Origin: an uncultured Alphaproteobacteria bacterium
Lineage (GTDB): Bacteria > Pseudomonadota > Alphaproteobacteria > GCA-2731375
Reading direction: 5' to 3'
Assembly: GCA_951812805.1 (NCBI GenBank)
Contig: CATOSZ010000001.1
Span: 496,001 to 560,000, forward strand
DNA: 64,000 bases
The notes below the pieces were generated by a model. That model saw only the letters and a list, made by a program, of their open reading frames with translations. It was not told where the DNA came from and did no database searches. Position numbers and translations under genes: made by a program. This document shows, in pieces, positions 1-10,055 of this stretch; the stretch's first letter is position 1; each line of letters opens with the position of its first letter.

Positions 1-727
1 GCGCCTCCTCGATCACCTTCTGGTGGCGGCGCTGGATCGAACACTCCCGTTCGCCCAAGTGGATGCAATTCCCCTTCCCGTCCCCCAGCACCTGGATTTC
101 GATATGGCGCGGCTCCTCGACGTATTTCTCGACGAACACCCGGTCATCACCGAAACTCGAGCGCGCCTCGTTGCGGGCCGAGGTCAGGCCGTCGCGAACC
201 TCGTCCGCGTTGTGGGCGATCCGCATGCCCTTGCCGCCTCCGCCGGCGGACGCCTTCAGCATGACGGGCAGGCCGATCCGCTCGGCGATGGCGACGGCCG
301 CGTCGCCGTCCTCCACCGCCTCCGTGTGGCCGGGCACGACGCTGACGCCGGCGGCCTCGGCCAGCAGCTTGCTCTCGATCTTGTCGCCCATGGCGGCGAT
401 CGCCCGGTTCGAGGGGCCGATGAAGGTGATGCCGGCGGCGGCCAGCGCATCGGCGAAGGCGGCGTTCTCGGACTGGAAGCCAAAGCCCGGGTGCACCGCC
501 TCCGCGCCGGTATCGTGGCAGGCCTGGACGATGCGTTCGATGACCAGGTAGCTCTCGGCCGAGGGGGCGGGGCCGATGGCGACGGCTTCGTCGGCCATGC
601 GGACGTGCAGCGCGCCGTCGTCCGCCTCGGAATAGACGGCGACGGTGGCGATGCCCATGCGGCGTGCCGTCTTGATGATGCGGCAGGCGATCTCGCCCCG
701 GTTGGCGATCAGGATCTTGGAGAACAT
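1..727 (-). CDS. pccA: Propionyl-CoA carboxylase alpha subunit (biotin carboxylase part), C-terminus off the window
   Basis: The reverse strand opens with [16 protein letters not shown], the classic N-terminus of biotin carboxylase subunits, and reads 242 codons to the window edge without a stop. This part covers the biotin carboxylase N-domain and the beginning of the ATP-grasp domain. The enzyme carboxylates biotin with ATP and bicarbonate, and the partner beta subunit transfers the carboxyl group to propionyl-CoA. The beta subunit gene lies 10 bases upstream on the same strand, so the two are very probably co-transcribed. Whether the missing C-terminus carries the biotin (BCCP) domain, as in PccA, or not, as in AccC, cannot be seen. 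The neighbour favours PccA. Confidence 0.88.
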   Translation of the reverse strand, partial: MFSKILIANRGEIACRIIKTARRMGIATVAVYSEADDGALHVRMADEAVAIGPAPSAESYLVIERIVQACHDTGAEAVHPGFGFQSENAAFADALAAAGITFIGPSNRAIAAMGDKIESKLLAEAAGVSVVPGHTEAVEDGDAAVAIAERIGLPVMLKASAGGGGKGMRIAHNADEVRDGLTSARNEARSSFGDDRVFVEKYVEEPRHIEIQVLGDGKGNCIHLGERECSIQRRHQKVIEEA

Positions 728-737
728 CGTTTACGCC

Positions 738-2270
<1,533 letters not shown>

Positions 2271-2339
2271 CCACCCCTCCCCGGGCCCACCTGCGTTTGC
2301 CTCTTAGCACGCTTCCCGCGAGGGCGGGAGGGGCCGGCG

Positions 2340-3380
2340 CTACGGCACGATGTCGCGCCGCCGCGCGACGATGACGGTGCCGTCCCAAAGGCCGGCGGCG
2401 ACGCGCGTGCCGTCGGGCGAGAGCGCGAGGGACTGGATGACCTGACCCGCGTTGCGCTCGCCGAGCTTGGCGCCGCTCTTCCCGTCCCAGAGGCGGAGCC
2501 AACCCTTTTCGTCGCCGCTCGCCACGAACGCGCCGTCGGCGGAGACGGCGAGCGCGCGCACCCAATAGGCATCGAAGCCATCCCGTTGCCAGACCGTCGC
2601 CGCCGGGGCGAGGCCGAACACCCGAAGGCCCGCATCGCCATCGACCTGGGCGGCCGTCACCAGGTGATCCGAGCCGCCGAGAAAGGCGGTCCGCCAGATG
2701 CCGAGGATGACCTCGTCGTCGCCCAAGCTTCGAAGCAGCGTGAACCCACCCGCGCCGTCGTCGTCGTAGAGATCGAGGCGGGTGCGATGGCCGCGCCGGT
2801 CCCGGTAGGTGCCGGCGGCGATCGCGACACGGCGACCGTCTGGGGCGAAGGCCATGCCGTTGCGCGGCGGGCGCTCGGACGTGCCGCGGGCGACGAGGCC
2901 GTGATCGCGGGTGTGCCGGATCTCGATGGTGCGATCCTCGCTCTCGACCAGGGCGAAACGGCTGCAGTCGGCACTCCAGGCCGCATGGTCGCCGTTGGCG
3001 CCGGCAACCCGGATACGCCGATCGCTCCCGTCCTCGATGACGATGCGCCTGCCCGCGTCGCCGACCAGCAGCAGCTCGCGCGCCGGACAAAAGGCGAAGG
3101 CGCCCTCGGTTCGGCCGAGCTTGCGCGCCTGGCCGGTGGCGATCGTCCAGCGCATGACCTGGCCGTCTTCCTGCCGGGTGACGAGCGCCTCGCCATCCGC
3201 CGTGAAGATCATGTCGAGCGCGAGATTGGGTGCGCGACGACGCGGCAGCTCCGGCCCCGGCCCGCCCAATTGCGCGACCACGGGGAGATCGGCGCTGGCC
3301 GGCGCCAACCCGAAATACCACCCGCCGCCGAGCGCCGTGCAAGCGAGGGCCGCCAAGGCCCATTTCCATCGTGCTTTCAT
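2340..3380 (-). CDS. Membrane-anchored WD40-like beta-propeller protein
   Basis: 346 residues from the ATG that opens MKARWKWALAALACTALG. This start gives one N-terminal hydrophobic anchor or signal and leaves room for the divergent gene at 3448; a longer frame to 3449 would overlap it. The rest is built of WD40-like blades: FTADGEALVTRQEDGQVMRW near the start, then SPDGTRVAAGLWDGTVIVA near the end, with LRLWDGKSGAKLG between them. Such propellers are usually binding scaffolds; no enzyme motif is visible. It lies 69 bases upstream of pccB on the same strand but need not share its function. Confidence 0.7.
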   Translation of the reverse strand: MKARWKWALAALACTALGGGWYFGLAPASADLPVVAQLGGPGPELPRRRAPNLALDMIFTADGEALVTRQEDGQVMRWTIATGQARKLGRTEGAFAFCPARELLLVGDAGRRIVIEDGSDRRIRVAGANGDHAAWSADCSRFALVESEDRTIEIRHTRDHGLVARGTSERPPRNGMAFAPDGRRVAIAAGTYRDRRGHRTRLDLYDDDGAGGFTLLRSLGDDEVILGIWRTAFLGGSDHLVTAAQVDGDAGLRVFGLAPAATVWQRDGFDAYWVRALAVSADGAFVASGDEKGWLRLWDGKSGAKLGERNAGQVIQSLALSPDGTRVAAGLWDGTVIVARRRDIVP

Positions 3381-3447
3381 CACCGCCGAGTGTAGGTCGC
3401 GCGCGGCGGCGGGGCTATGCTGGACGCGATGATGAGGAATGTTCAGC

Positions 3448-4428
3448 ATGACGACACCGGTTCACGTGATCACCGGCTTTCTCGGCAGCGGCAAGACCAC
3501 GCTGCTGGCTGCCCTGCTGCGCGACCCGGACTTGCGAGATACCGCCGTCATCGTCAACGAGTTCGGCGAAGTCGCCCTCGACCATCACCTGTTGGAGGCG
3601 AGCGAAGAGGAGATCGTCGCACTCCCCGGCGGCTGCCTGTGCTGCGAGGTGCGCGGCGACCTGGTCTTGACGCTGGGCGATCTGTTGGCGCGGCGCCGGC
3701 GCGGCGAGGTCGCCCCCTTCGCCCGCGTCGTCATCGAGACGACCGGGCTCGCCGAACCGGCGCCGATCCTGCACGCCCTGATGACCGACCCAGCGCTCGC
3801 CGAGCTCATCGAGATCGCCGGGCTTGTCGCTACGGTCGATGCCGTGAACGGTCGCGCCACGTTGGACCGCCACGGCGAGAGCCGGCGCCAGGTCGCGCTT
3901 GCCGACCGGCTGGTGCTGACCAAGGGCGATCTGGCGCCCGGCGAACTCCCCTCCCTGCGCGGGGACTTGCGGGCCTTGAACGCCGGGGCCGATATCCTGC
4001 CCGCGGTGGCCGGCGATATCACCGCCGCGGCGTTGTTCGCCCCCCTCCCCGATGCCCGCGCCCTGCCCGCCGAGGCCCATCACCATCACGGCGGCGATAT
4101 CGAGACGGTTTCCCTGGTCCGCGAAACGCCGCTTCCCGCCGCCCTGCTCAGCCTGTTTCTCGAAACCCTGAGCGAGAACTGCGGGCGCGACCTGTTGCGC
4201 CTGAAGGGGATCGTCGCCATCCGCGAGAACCCGGAACAGCCGGCGGTCATCCACGGCGTGCAGCACGTGCTGCATCCGCTTACCTGGCTCGAGGCCTGGC
4301 CCGACGAGGACCGGCGGAGCCGCCTGGTCTTCATCACGCAAGGCGTGCCGGGCGACTGGATCGAACTCGTCCTCGACATGCTGGCCGACGACGTCGCCCG
4401 CGCGGAGGCGCGGAACAACGGATATTGA
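3448..4428 (+). CDS. CobW/G3E-family GTPase, metal chaperone type
   Basis: 326 residues. The ATG at 3448 is chosen over one at 3439 because a GAGGA ribosome site (3434-3438) is correctly spaced for it. Motifs: Walker A GFLGSGKTT (residues 10-18), NEFGEV (37-42), the metal-binding GGCLCC (Cys63, 65, 66), TKGD in place of NKxD, and a His-rich EAHHHHGGD linker before the CobW C-terminal domain. G3E GTPases of this type load or traffic metals (zinc or cobalt) to client proteins. No client is adjacent, so the metal is unknown. Divergent from the beta-propeller gene with a 67-base shared upstream region. Confidence 0.88.
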   Translation: MTTPVHVITGFLGSGKTTLLAALLRDPDLRDTAVIVNEFGEVALDHHLLEASEEEIVALPGGCLCCEVRGDLVLTLGDLLARRRRGEVAPFARVVIETTGLAEPAPILHALMTDPALAELIEIAGLVATVDAVNGRATLDRHGESRRQVALADRLVLTKGDLAPGELPSLRGDLRALNAGADILPAVAGDITAAALFAPLPDARALPAEAHHHHGGDIETVSLVRETPLPAALLSLFLETLSENCGRDLLRLKGIVAIRENPEQPAVIHGVQHVLHPLTWLEAWPDEDRRSRLVFITQGVPGDWIELVLDMLADDVARAEARNNGY

Positions 4429-4484
4429 GTTCGGAATCGTAACGACGTACCCTGCCGTATTGCAAATTTATGGAGGAACGTCTT

Positions 4485-5636
4485 ATGCCCAAAAATATCA
4501 TGGTTTGTTTCGATGGGACGACCAACCATCCCCGCGACGCAAAGCAGGAACGCGACTGGTTCGGCTTCGGTGATATCGAGGACGAAGGCATTACCAACGT
4601 CGTGAAGCTGCATGCCCTGTTCGGCGGCAATCTGGGGAACGAGGCAAGCCGTGTCACCGACGCCTCACAGCACTCGCTTTACTATTCCGGCGTCGGCACC
4701 TACGGCAACAAGATCCAGCGCCTCTTCAACGCGGGCTTTTCGCCCTCGGGCCTGGACGTCGCGACGATCATGCACAGTGCGTCGCGTGACCTGGACAAAT
4801 TGTACAAACCCGGGGACAAACTTTACGTTTTCGGCTTTTCACGTGGCGCGGCGATCGCTCGCAAGTTCGTCTCACGGCTCGATCGCTTTCTACCCAAGGT
4901 GGCGAAGCAGAAGCAACCTGTGCGCTTCCTCGGCGTCTTCGACACCGTCGCCTCGATCGGCGTCCCCAATCTGGACGACGACGACAAGCCGAAGTCGGAC
5001 GTGGTGTTCGAAGACAACCGCGTCTCCGATTACATTCAGCAGGCCTTGCATCTGGTCGCCATGGACGAGCGCCGCGTCGCCTTCCAGCCGACCCTGGTGA
5101 ACATCGAACGGAAGTCGATCGCCAATCCGTCAAGTGCCGGCCGGACGCGCGAGATCTGGTTCCCGGGCGCGCATGCCGATATCGGCGGCGGCTTCTGGCA
5201 CGACGGCCTCTCGGACATCACGCTCGCGTTCATGCAGGATGCGGTCCGGGCGTTGGGAGAGAATATCGTGATCCTGGATCCCGACGACGTCGACTATGCG
5301 AACCTGAAGGGTGGCAGCGGTCGCGATGCCTATGAAGTCGATTTCGCCGACATCGATATTCGACCCAGCGTCACCGGCAAGGCGCATCCCAAGGATCGCT
5401 GGGGGCCCGTAGCGGCGCTGACGTTGGATCCGCGAAAGATTCGCAGCCAGACCCCCAAAGGCCAAGAGGTGCTGCCTCTGGTCCATGAAAGCGTCAAGCG
5501 GCGCGTCGCCGAGGTGGAGGAGTATCGCCCGAAAGCCCTCAAGGGCGTGGCACACCATGTCATGCTGACCGACGGCTCGATCGAAATGGAAGGCCGCGCG
5601 CCGAAGGTCTACCAGGGCCTGCGCGGCTATATCTAA
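4485..5636 (+). CDS. DUF2235 alpha/beta-hydrolase (Tle1-like phospholipase fold)
   Basis: 383 residues from the ATG at 4485, preceded by GGAGGAA at 4472-4478; an ATG at 4470 has no ribosome site. The features are those of DUF2235: an N-terminal MVCFDGTTNHP, a GFSRG nucleophile elbow (GxSxG), FDTVASIG, and the FPGAHADIGGG stretch that carries a catalytic acid. The family includes the Tle1 phospholipase effectors of type VI secretion, but many members are stand-alone enzymes. No T6SS gene, immunity gene or signal peptide is seen here. The substrate is unknown. Confidence 0.82.
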   Translation: MPKNIMVCFDGTTNHPRDAKQERDWFGFGDIEDEGITNVVKLHALFGGNLGNEASRVTDASQHSLYYSGVGTYGNKIQRLFNAGFSPSGLDVATIMHSASRDLDKLYKPGDKLYVFGFSRGAAIARKFVSRLDRFLPKVAKQKQPVRFLGVFDTVASIGVPNLDDDDKPKSDVVFEDNRVSDYIQQALHLVAMDERRVAFQPTLVNIERKSIANPSSAGRTREIWFPGAHADIGGGFWHDGLSDITLAFMQDAVRALGENIVILDPDDVDYANLKGGSGRDAYEVDFADIDIRPSVTGKAHPKDRWGPVAALTLDPRKIRSQTPKGQEVLPLVHESVKRRVAEVEEYRPKALKGVAHHVMLTDGSIEMEGRAPKVYQGLRGYI

Positions 5637-6271
5637 CCCGGCGTGTTGACGGCCAGGGCCGCCTGGAAGGCCGGGCGTGCGCGGACGCGGGCGAGATAGT
5701 CGACCAGGACATCGTCGAGCCGGACTTCGTAACGCTCGGCGATGCCCAGCGTCGAGGCGAGCGCGATGTCCGCGCCGGTGAAACGATCGCCCATCAGATG
5801 GCTCCGCCCGTCGCCGAGATGCGCGATCACGGAGGCGATCTGGCGGGCGAAATACTCGCGTGCGACCCGGACCGCCACCGGCGCTTCGCCGTAGATCTGC
5901 GTCAGGTCGTAATGCCGGCGCATGACATAGAGGGTGGTGGCGTCCAACTCCATCGCGATGAAGAAACACCACTCGTCATAGACCGCCCGTTCGGCCGGCG
6001 CCGTCGGCACCAGACCGGTGGCCGGATCGCCGTAGGCAGTGGCGAAATGATTGAGGATCGCCATGCTTTCCGTCAGTACCAGGTCGCCGTCGACCAGGGC
6101 CGGGACTTTGCCGCGCGGGTTGACGGCCAGGAACTCCGCCGTTTCGGTTTCACCCGTGCGCGGGCGGATGGGCCGGGTTTCATAGTCGACGCCGACCTCC
6201 CTCGCTGCCCAATGGGCGCGGATGGTGCGGCTGGTGCCAATGCCCCAGATCGTGCGCGTGTGTCCCGACAT
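5633..6271 (-). CDS. Glutathione S-transferase family protein
   Basis: 212 residues with a thioredoxin-like N-domain containing FLAVNPRGKVPALVDGDLVL and TESMAI (the cis-Pro and the Glu-Ser that binds the glutathione gamma-glutamyl group), followed by an all-helical C-domain. It probably conjugates or reduces small electrophiles with glutathione in the cytoplasm; the substrate is not predictable. Its end overlaps the end of the DUF2235 gene by 4 bases (convergent). It diverges from the dihydropyrimidinase-like gene with 95 bases between starts. Confidence 0.88.
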   Translation of the reverse strand: MSGHTRTIWGIGTSRTIRAHWAAREVGVDYETRPIRPRTGETETAEFLAVNPRGKVPALVDGDLVLTESMAILNHFATAYGDPATGLVPTAPAERAVYDEWCFFIAMELDATTLYVMRRHYDLTQIYGEAPVAVRVAREYFARQIASVIAHLGDGRSHLMGDRFTGADIALASTLGIAERYEVRLDDVLVDYLARVRARPAFQAALAVNTPG

Positions 6272-6366
6272 CGTTCCCTCCCCGCCCCGACAAGGCCCGC
6301 ATTCTGCCCGACGCCTGGACTTCCATCCACCGCTCGTCGAGAATTCCGCCGGGGAGGATCTTTGCC

Positions 6367-7797
6367 ATGTTCGATTCCATCATCCGCGGCAACCGCGTCG
6401 TCACACCGAACGGCGTACAGGCGGCCGACGTCGCGATTTCCGGCGAGACGATCCAGGCAATCGGCGCGCACGGCGGCTTCGCCGACGATTCTGCCGGCCG
6501 GGTGATCGACGCCGGTGATAAAATCGTGATGCCGGGCGGCATCGATCCCCACGTGCATTGCGCCTGGCATATCCCGGCCTTGGAGGAAGGGGGCGAGCCG
6601 TCGATGAGTTCGCCGCCGAGCAAGGTGAGCGAAGCCGCCCTCTTCGGCGGCACGACGACGATGATCGATTTCGCCTTCTGGGAGCCGGGCGAGACCGTCG
6701 AGCAGACGTTCGCACGACGCGACGTCGAGTGGGGCGACTGCCACATCGACTGGGCCTACCATCTGATGCTGCGGGGCGATCCGCCGCCGGAGCTGCTGCC
6801 GCAGATCGCCGAATCGATCCAGGCCGGCAACCCGACGGTGAAGATCTTCACCACCGACATCACCCCCAGCCGGGTCGGCCGCATGGTCGACTTCGGCGAC
6901 ATCTGGGAGGTCTTCAAGGTCCTGTCGGCCGAAGGCGGCCTCGGCGTCATCCACGCCGAGGACAACGACATCGTCATGCACATGTACGACAAGCTGTTCC
7001 GCGAAGGCCGGACCAGTTTCCACAACCTCTCGGAAGTGCACAACACGCTTTCCGAAGACCTCTCGTTCCGCCGTGTCATCCGCCTGGCGGAAAACATCCC
7101 CGGGACGGCTCTCTACATGATGCATGTCAGCGCGGCGACGGGCGTACAGGCGATTTCCGAGGCCCGCGCGCGCGGCGTGCCGATCTATGGCGAGACGCTG
7201 CACCAGTACATGATGTTCACGGAAGACGACTACAAACGGGAGAACGGACAGATCTACCACACCTACCCCTCGCTCAAGTCCAAGGCGGACCAGGGCGCGC
7301 TCTGGGACGGTACGCGCGAGGGCAACATCCACGTCGTCGCGACGGACGAGGTCTGCTGCAACCTCTCGGTCAAGACCCAGGGCGTGCGGATCGACGACAC
7401 CAGCGGCGGCAACTCCGGCGTCGAGCCGCGCGTCGCGGTCATGTACACCGAAATGGTCACCAACCGCGGCTATACGCTGGAGCGCTTCGTCGACCTGGTC
7501 TCGTCCAACGCCGCGCGGATCATGGGCCTCTATCCCCGCAAGGGCGCGCTCGCGGCCGGTGCGGATGCGGATATCACCATCCTCGACCCGGCCCTGCGCC
7601 GCACCGTGCGCAAAGAAGACCTGCACGAAACCGACTACACCCCGTGGGAAGGCCACGAGGTCACCGCCTGGCCCAGCCTGACGATGCTGCGCGGCAAGAT
7701 CATGGTCGAGGACGGCGTGTTCCACGCGCAAGGCGGCGAAGGCCGCTATCTCAAGCGCAAGATCCCGATGGAGGTCATCGAAGGCTCGGCCCTCTAA
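6367..7797 (+). CDS. Dihydropyrimidinase/D-hydantoinase-like amidohydrolase
   Basis: 476 residues, normal for the cyclic-amidase branch of the amidohydrolases. Every expected metal ligand can be placed: DPHVHC (HxH), the lysine of NPTVKIF (carbamylated in the family), the His of VIHAEDND, the His of YMMHVSAA and the Asp of VATDEVCCN. The last motif departs from the usual GSDHCP of dihydropyrimidinases, so the substrate may not be a pyrimidine or a simple hydantoin. A ribosome site GGGGAGGA lies just upstream. It stands alone rather than with preAT or hyu partners. Confidence 0.85.
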   Translation: MFDSIIRGNRVVTPNGVQAADVAISGETIQAIGAHGGFADDSAGRVIDAGDKIVMPGGIDPHVHCAWHIPALEEGGEPSMSSPPSKVSEAALFGGTTTMIDFAFWEPGETVEQTFARRDVEWGDCHIDWAYHLMLRGDPPPELLPQIAESIQAGNPTVKIFTTDITPSRVGRMVDFGDIWEVFKVLSAEGGLGVIHAEDNDIVMHMYDKLFREGRTSFHNLSEVHNTLSEDLSFRRVIRLAENIPGTALYMMHVSAATGVQAISEARARGVPIYGETLHQYMMFTEDDYKRENGQIYHTYPSLKSKADQGALWDGTREGNIHVVATDEVCCNLSVKTQGVRIDDTSGGNSGVEPRVAVMYTEMVTNRGYTLERFVDLVSSNAARIMGLYPRKGALAAGADADITILDPALRRTVRKEDLHETDYTPWEGHEVTAWPSLTMLRGKIMVEDGVFHAQGGEGRYLKRKIPMEVIEGSAL

Positions 7798-8009
7798 CCG
7801 CCGACCGCATCGACCTCTTCATCGCTCGGAAACCGGCCGGTCTGTTTCTTCGAGTATTTGAGCACGCCGTCGACGTGAATGTCGAAGACCCCGGCGCGTC
7901 CCTTCACCAGCTCGACCTCGGCACCGTACTTCTCCTCGAGGCGTTCCCTCGCACGGAGGGCCCGGGGGAGATAGTTTCACGGTACGCAGTATTCGATTCG
8001 GACGTTCAT
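7794..8009 (-). CDS. SelW/Rdx-family selenoprotein with in-frame TGA (candidate Sec at codon 11)
   Basis: Read through one TGA (7979-7977), the minus strand encodes 71 residues: MNVRIEYCVP, then TGA, then NYLPRALRARERL..., then GVFDIHVDGVL and KKQTGRFPSDEEV, ending at TAG 7796-7794. This matches the SelW/SelT/SelH (Rdx) thioredoxin-like family along its full length. The TGA falls exactly at the second position of the CxxC/CxxU redox motif. A GGGAG ribosome site lies 9 bases before the ATG. The stop overlaps the end of the convergent amidohydrolase by 4 bases. The protein is probably a small cytoplasmic thiol redox protein; partners are unknown. An IS inserted at 8086 sits 77 bases upstream and may have altered its promoter. 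The alternative is a Cys codon mutated to a stop, but the downstream hairpin argues against that. selA, selB, selC and selD are not in this window. Confidence 0.8.
7932..7970 (-). promoter_or_regulatory. Candidate bacterial SECIS hairpin
   Basis: On the minus strand, counting the T of the TGA as 1, bases 20-24 (CCCTC) pair with 30-34 (GAGGG) around a 5-base loop CGTGC. The loop has G at its second position. A lower helix CTCC (10-13) with GGAG (45-48) extends the structure. Bacterial SECIS elements are hairpins directly after the UGA, with a short apical loop about 16-37 bases downstream and a G among the first two loop bases. This one meets those rules. The pairing was done by eye, not by folding software. 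Confidence 0.65.
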
Positions 8010-8085
8010 GGCAGCGTTCTCCCACATGTGATCGCCGGGATCGTGGGGGCCGGCCGGCGCTTTGTAAAGGCCAATCGCGGCGGGG

Positions 8086-9522
8086 CAGCAGTTCTCATTA
8101 TGGCTCTTGTTTCTGTCTCCTGGGTGATACTCGCTTGGGGTTCGGTTTCGGTTCAGAGGCTGGCTCTGGCAGGCGGTGGCTGCCCAGTGATGAGGGTCCG
8201 CACGAGGGCCGCCCAGGAGGGGAAGACGATGTAGCTGGTAATGGTGCGTAAGTGTTCGAAGAAGCGCCGACGTGAGCCAAGGGCGCCGCGGGCCTTTTCC
8301 CAGACGGCTTCGAGGATCTCGCACACGCCGTGGCAGGCGAAGGCGAAGAGGTTCATGGTGGCGAGCAGGGCCGAGAGGTTCTGTTTGCCATGTCCGAAGT
8401 TGTGCTCGAGATTGTAGCCGTTGTTCTTGAGCACGTTGAAGGTCTCGTTCTCGATCTTCCAACGGGCCCGCCCGCAGGCGGCGAGTTCGGCGACGTTGCT
8501 CCGGTCGACAGCGATGTCGGTGACGAAGCTGTTGCGGTACGTGACCTTTCCGGCCTTGTTGACGATCTCGATGTTGAGCCAGTTGACCCGGAGCGCGTCC
8601 TTACCGTCGCGGATCGGCACGTCGGCGAGCCAACGGTAGCGATGGGTCTGGAAGCCACGGCCTTTCTTGACCCGTTCCTCGTGGATCGGCAGTTCGATGC
8701 CGTCGAGCCATTCGTGGAGCGTCGGATGCGAGCCTGGCTTGGCGACGAACAGGAAGTTGCCGCCAACCGCTTGAACGGCCTCGCAAATCGGCTGGCGGGA
8801 ATAGAGATCGTCGCCGAGATAGATCGGCTTCAGCCGGGCCAGGCCGGGCCCGTGCGCGACCAGCCAGCGCCGCGTCGCCCGGCTTTCGCAGTCCTGCTTC
8901 TCCCCGCCATCCTGGGGAACGACGAACTCCGGAGCCAGCGGTATCGCCCGGGCGTGGCCCGGGGCGACAAGCGCTGCCGTGACCATGTTGTGGTGATACT
9001 CCACGGCCCCGTCGTTGCGCTTGCGCTGCGAGCAGTTGGGGCAGGAGATCTTCCGCGAGCAGAAATATTCGGTGCCGTCGAGCGCGACCAGGAGATGGCC
9101 GTCCAGGCGTCGGAAGGGGCCGAGCCCACCGCCCGCCTCCAGACGTTCCAGCAGGGACGAGAAGAGCGGATAGAGCCTGTCCGGCACCACCGGGTCCAGC
9201 ATCGCCCGGATCTGGTTGTCCGTCGGGATCCGCGACATGGAGAACAAGCTCTCACAATTCGAGCGCCCGTGCGCCCGCGCCAACGTGCGCTGATGGGACA
9301 GGAACGAGGGGCTCTGCATGAAGAACAGCGAGAAGGCCGAAAGCCCGAAGTCGGCCATGTCATAGCGGCTGTTGCTCCCCGTCCGCTTGTCCGGGAAGGA
9401 CCCGCAGAGCGAGCGCAACTCCAATATCAGGTCTTTGAGCACCTTCATCGCCACTTTGAATCAGAAACCGGGCTCCTTGCATAGGAAAAAATCAACGCAA
9501 ATCGCCAAAATGAGAATTGCTG
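8086..9522 (-). mobile_element. 1,437-bp insertion sequence, copy 1 (IS4-like DDE type)
   Basis: The ends are imperfect inverted repeats (CAGCAGTTCTCATTATGGC at the left; CAGCAATTCTCATTTTGGC when the right end is read inwards). They are flanked by a 9-bp direct repeat GCGGCGGGG at 8077-8085 and 9523-9531. A second copy of the same length and with the same encoded protein lies in opposite orientation at 26197-27633. The insertion separates the SelW-like gene from the divergent gene at 9576, where their shared promoter region would have been. The family assignment is approximate. Confidence 0.93.
8153..9454 (-). CDS. DDE transposase of IS copy 1
   Basis: 433 residues. Candidate DDE residues are the Asp of VALDGTEYFCS, the Asp of YLGDDLYSRQ and the Glu of WKIENETFNV, an arrangement like IS4-type DDE_Tnp_1 transposases. 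Also visible are a Cys cluster (CPNCSQRK) and GYNLEHNFGHGKQNLS. It is identical in sequence to the protein of copy 2 and both are uninterrupted, so the element is probably active or recently so. Confidence 0.9.
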   Translation of the reverse strand: MAMKVLKDLILELRSLCGSFPDKRTGSNSRYDMADFGLSAFSLFFMQSPSFLSHQRTLARAHGRSNCESLFSMSRIPTDNQIRAMLDPVVPDRLYPLFSSLLERLEAGGGLGPFRRLDGHLLVALDGTEYFCSRKISCPNCSQRKRNDGAVEYHHNMVTAALVAPGHARAIPLAPEFVVPQDGGEKQDCESRATRRWLVAHGPGLARLKPIYLGDDLYSRQPICEAVQAVGGNFLFVAKPGSHPTLHEWLDGIELPIHEERVKKGRGFQTHRYRWLADVPIRDGKDALRVNWLNIEIVNKAGKVTYRNSFVTDIAVDRSNVAELAACGRARWKIENETFNVLKNNGYNLEHNFGHGKQNLSALLATMNLFAFACHGVCEILEAVWEKARGALGSRRRFFEHLRTITSYIVFPSWAALVRTLITGQPPPARASL

Positions 9523-9575
9523 GCGGCGGGGACGTGCTACTGTTCGCCGGATCATCGCAGGGGGAGGTGCCGCCG

Positions 9576-10055
9576 GTGAGTCCCGAAGACTACGAAAAGA
9601 ACGTGATCCTGGCCTATCAGGGCGAGGCCTATGGCGAAGCCCTGTTCGAAGCGCTAGCCGCCACGGCCGGGGACGAGGACATCGCCTACAAGTGGCGGGT
9701 GCTCGCGCGGCTGGAGACGGAGAATAAGGAACGCCTGATCCCTATCGTCCGCCGCATCGGCGGCGAGGCGGCGCTGGCGCCCACGCGCGACGGTGAAGCG
9801 GCGGCTGACGCCGCCGAACGCCGGGACCTGTCCTGGGCCGAAAACATGGCGATCTACGCGCCCCGGGCGCCGGGACTGGAGCCGATCTACACGGAGCTGC
9901 TGGCGGCGGCGGGGACGGCGGAAGACCGGGCGGCCATGCAGGGCCTGATCGATCATTCCCGCGGTTTCTTCGAGGTGGTCCGGCGCGAAATCGCCGGCGA
10001 GGCCGATACGCTCGCCCCCGTCCTGGCGTTGCTGGCGGCGGCGCCGGCCCGTTAG
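9576..10055 (+). CDS. Hypothetical helical protein
   Basis: 159 residues from a GTG preceded by GGGGGAGG with 8 bases of spacing. The open frame runs further upstream but that part is IS terminal sequence, so it is not native. The protein is almost entirely amphipathic helix, rich in Ala and Glu: NVILAYQGEAYGEALFEAL, then YKWRVLARLETENKERL. Paired E-x-x-Y/K helices recall ferritin-like bundles, but no complete metal-ligand set can be named. IS copy 1 now lies 53 bases upstream. The end overlaps the convergent MBL gene by 4 bases. Function unknown. Confidence 0.65.
   Translation: MSPEDYEKNVILAYQGEAYGEALFEALAATAGDEDIAYKWRVLARLETENKERLIPIVRRIGGEAALAPTRDGEAAADAAERRDLSWAENMAIYAPRAPGLEPIYTELLAAAGTAEDRAAMQGLIDHSRGFFEVVRREIAGEADTLAPVLALLAAAPAR

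Noticed and set aside
4485..5636. Type VI secretion phospholipase effector
   Set aside because: The DUF2235 fold fits, but no VgrG, PAAR, immunity or other T6SS gene is nearby; only the hydrolase fold is supported.
9372..9575. N-terminal extension of the helical protein through the IS end
   Set aside because: These codons lie mostly inside the IS; a strong ribosome site and GTG start occur at 9576.
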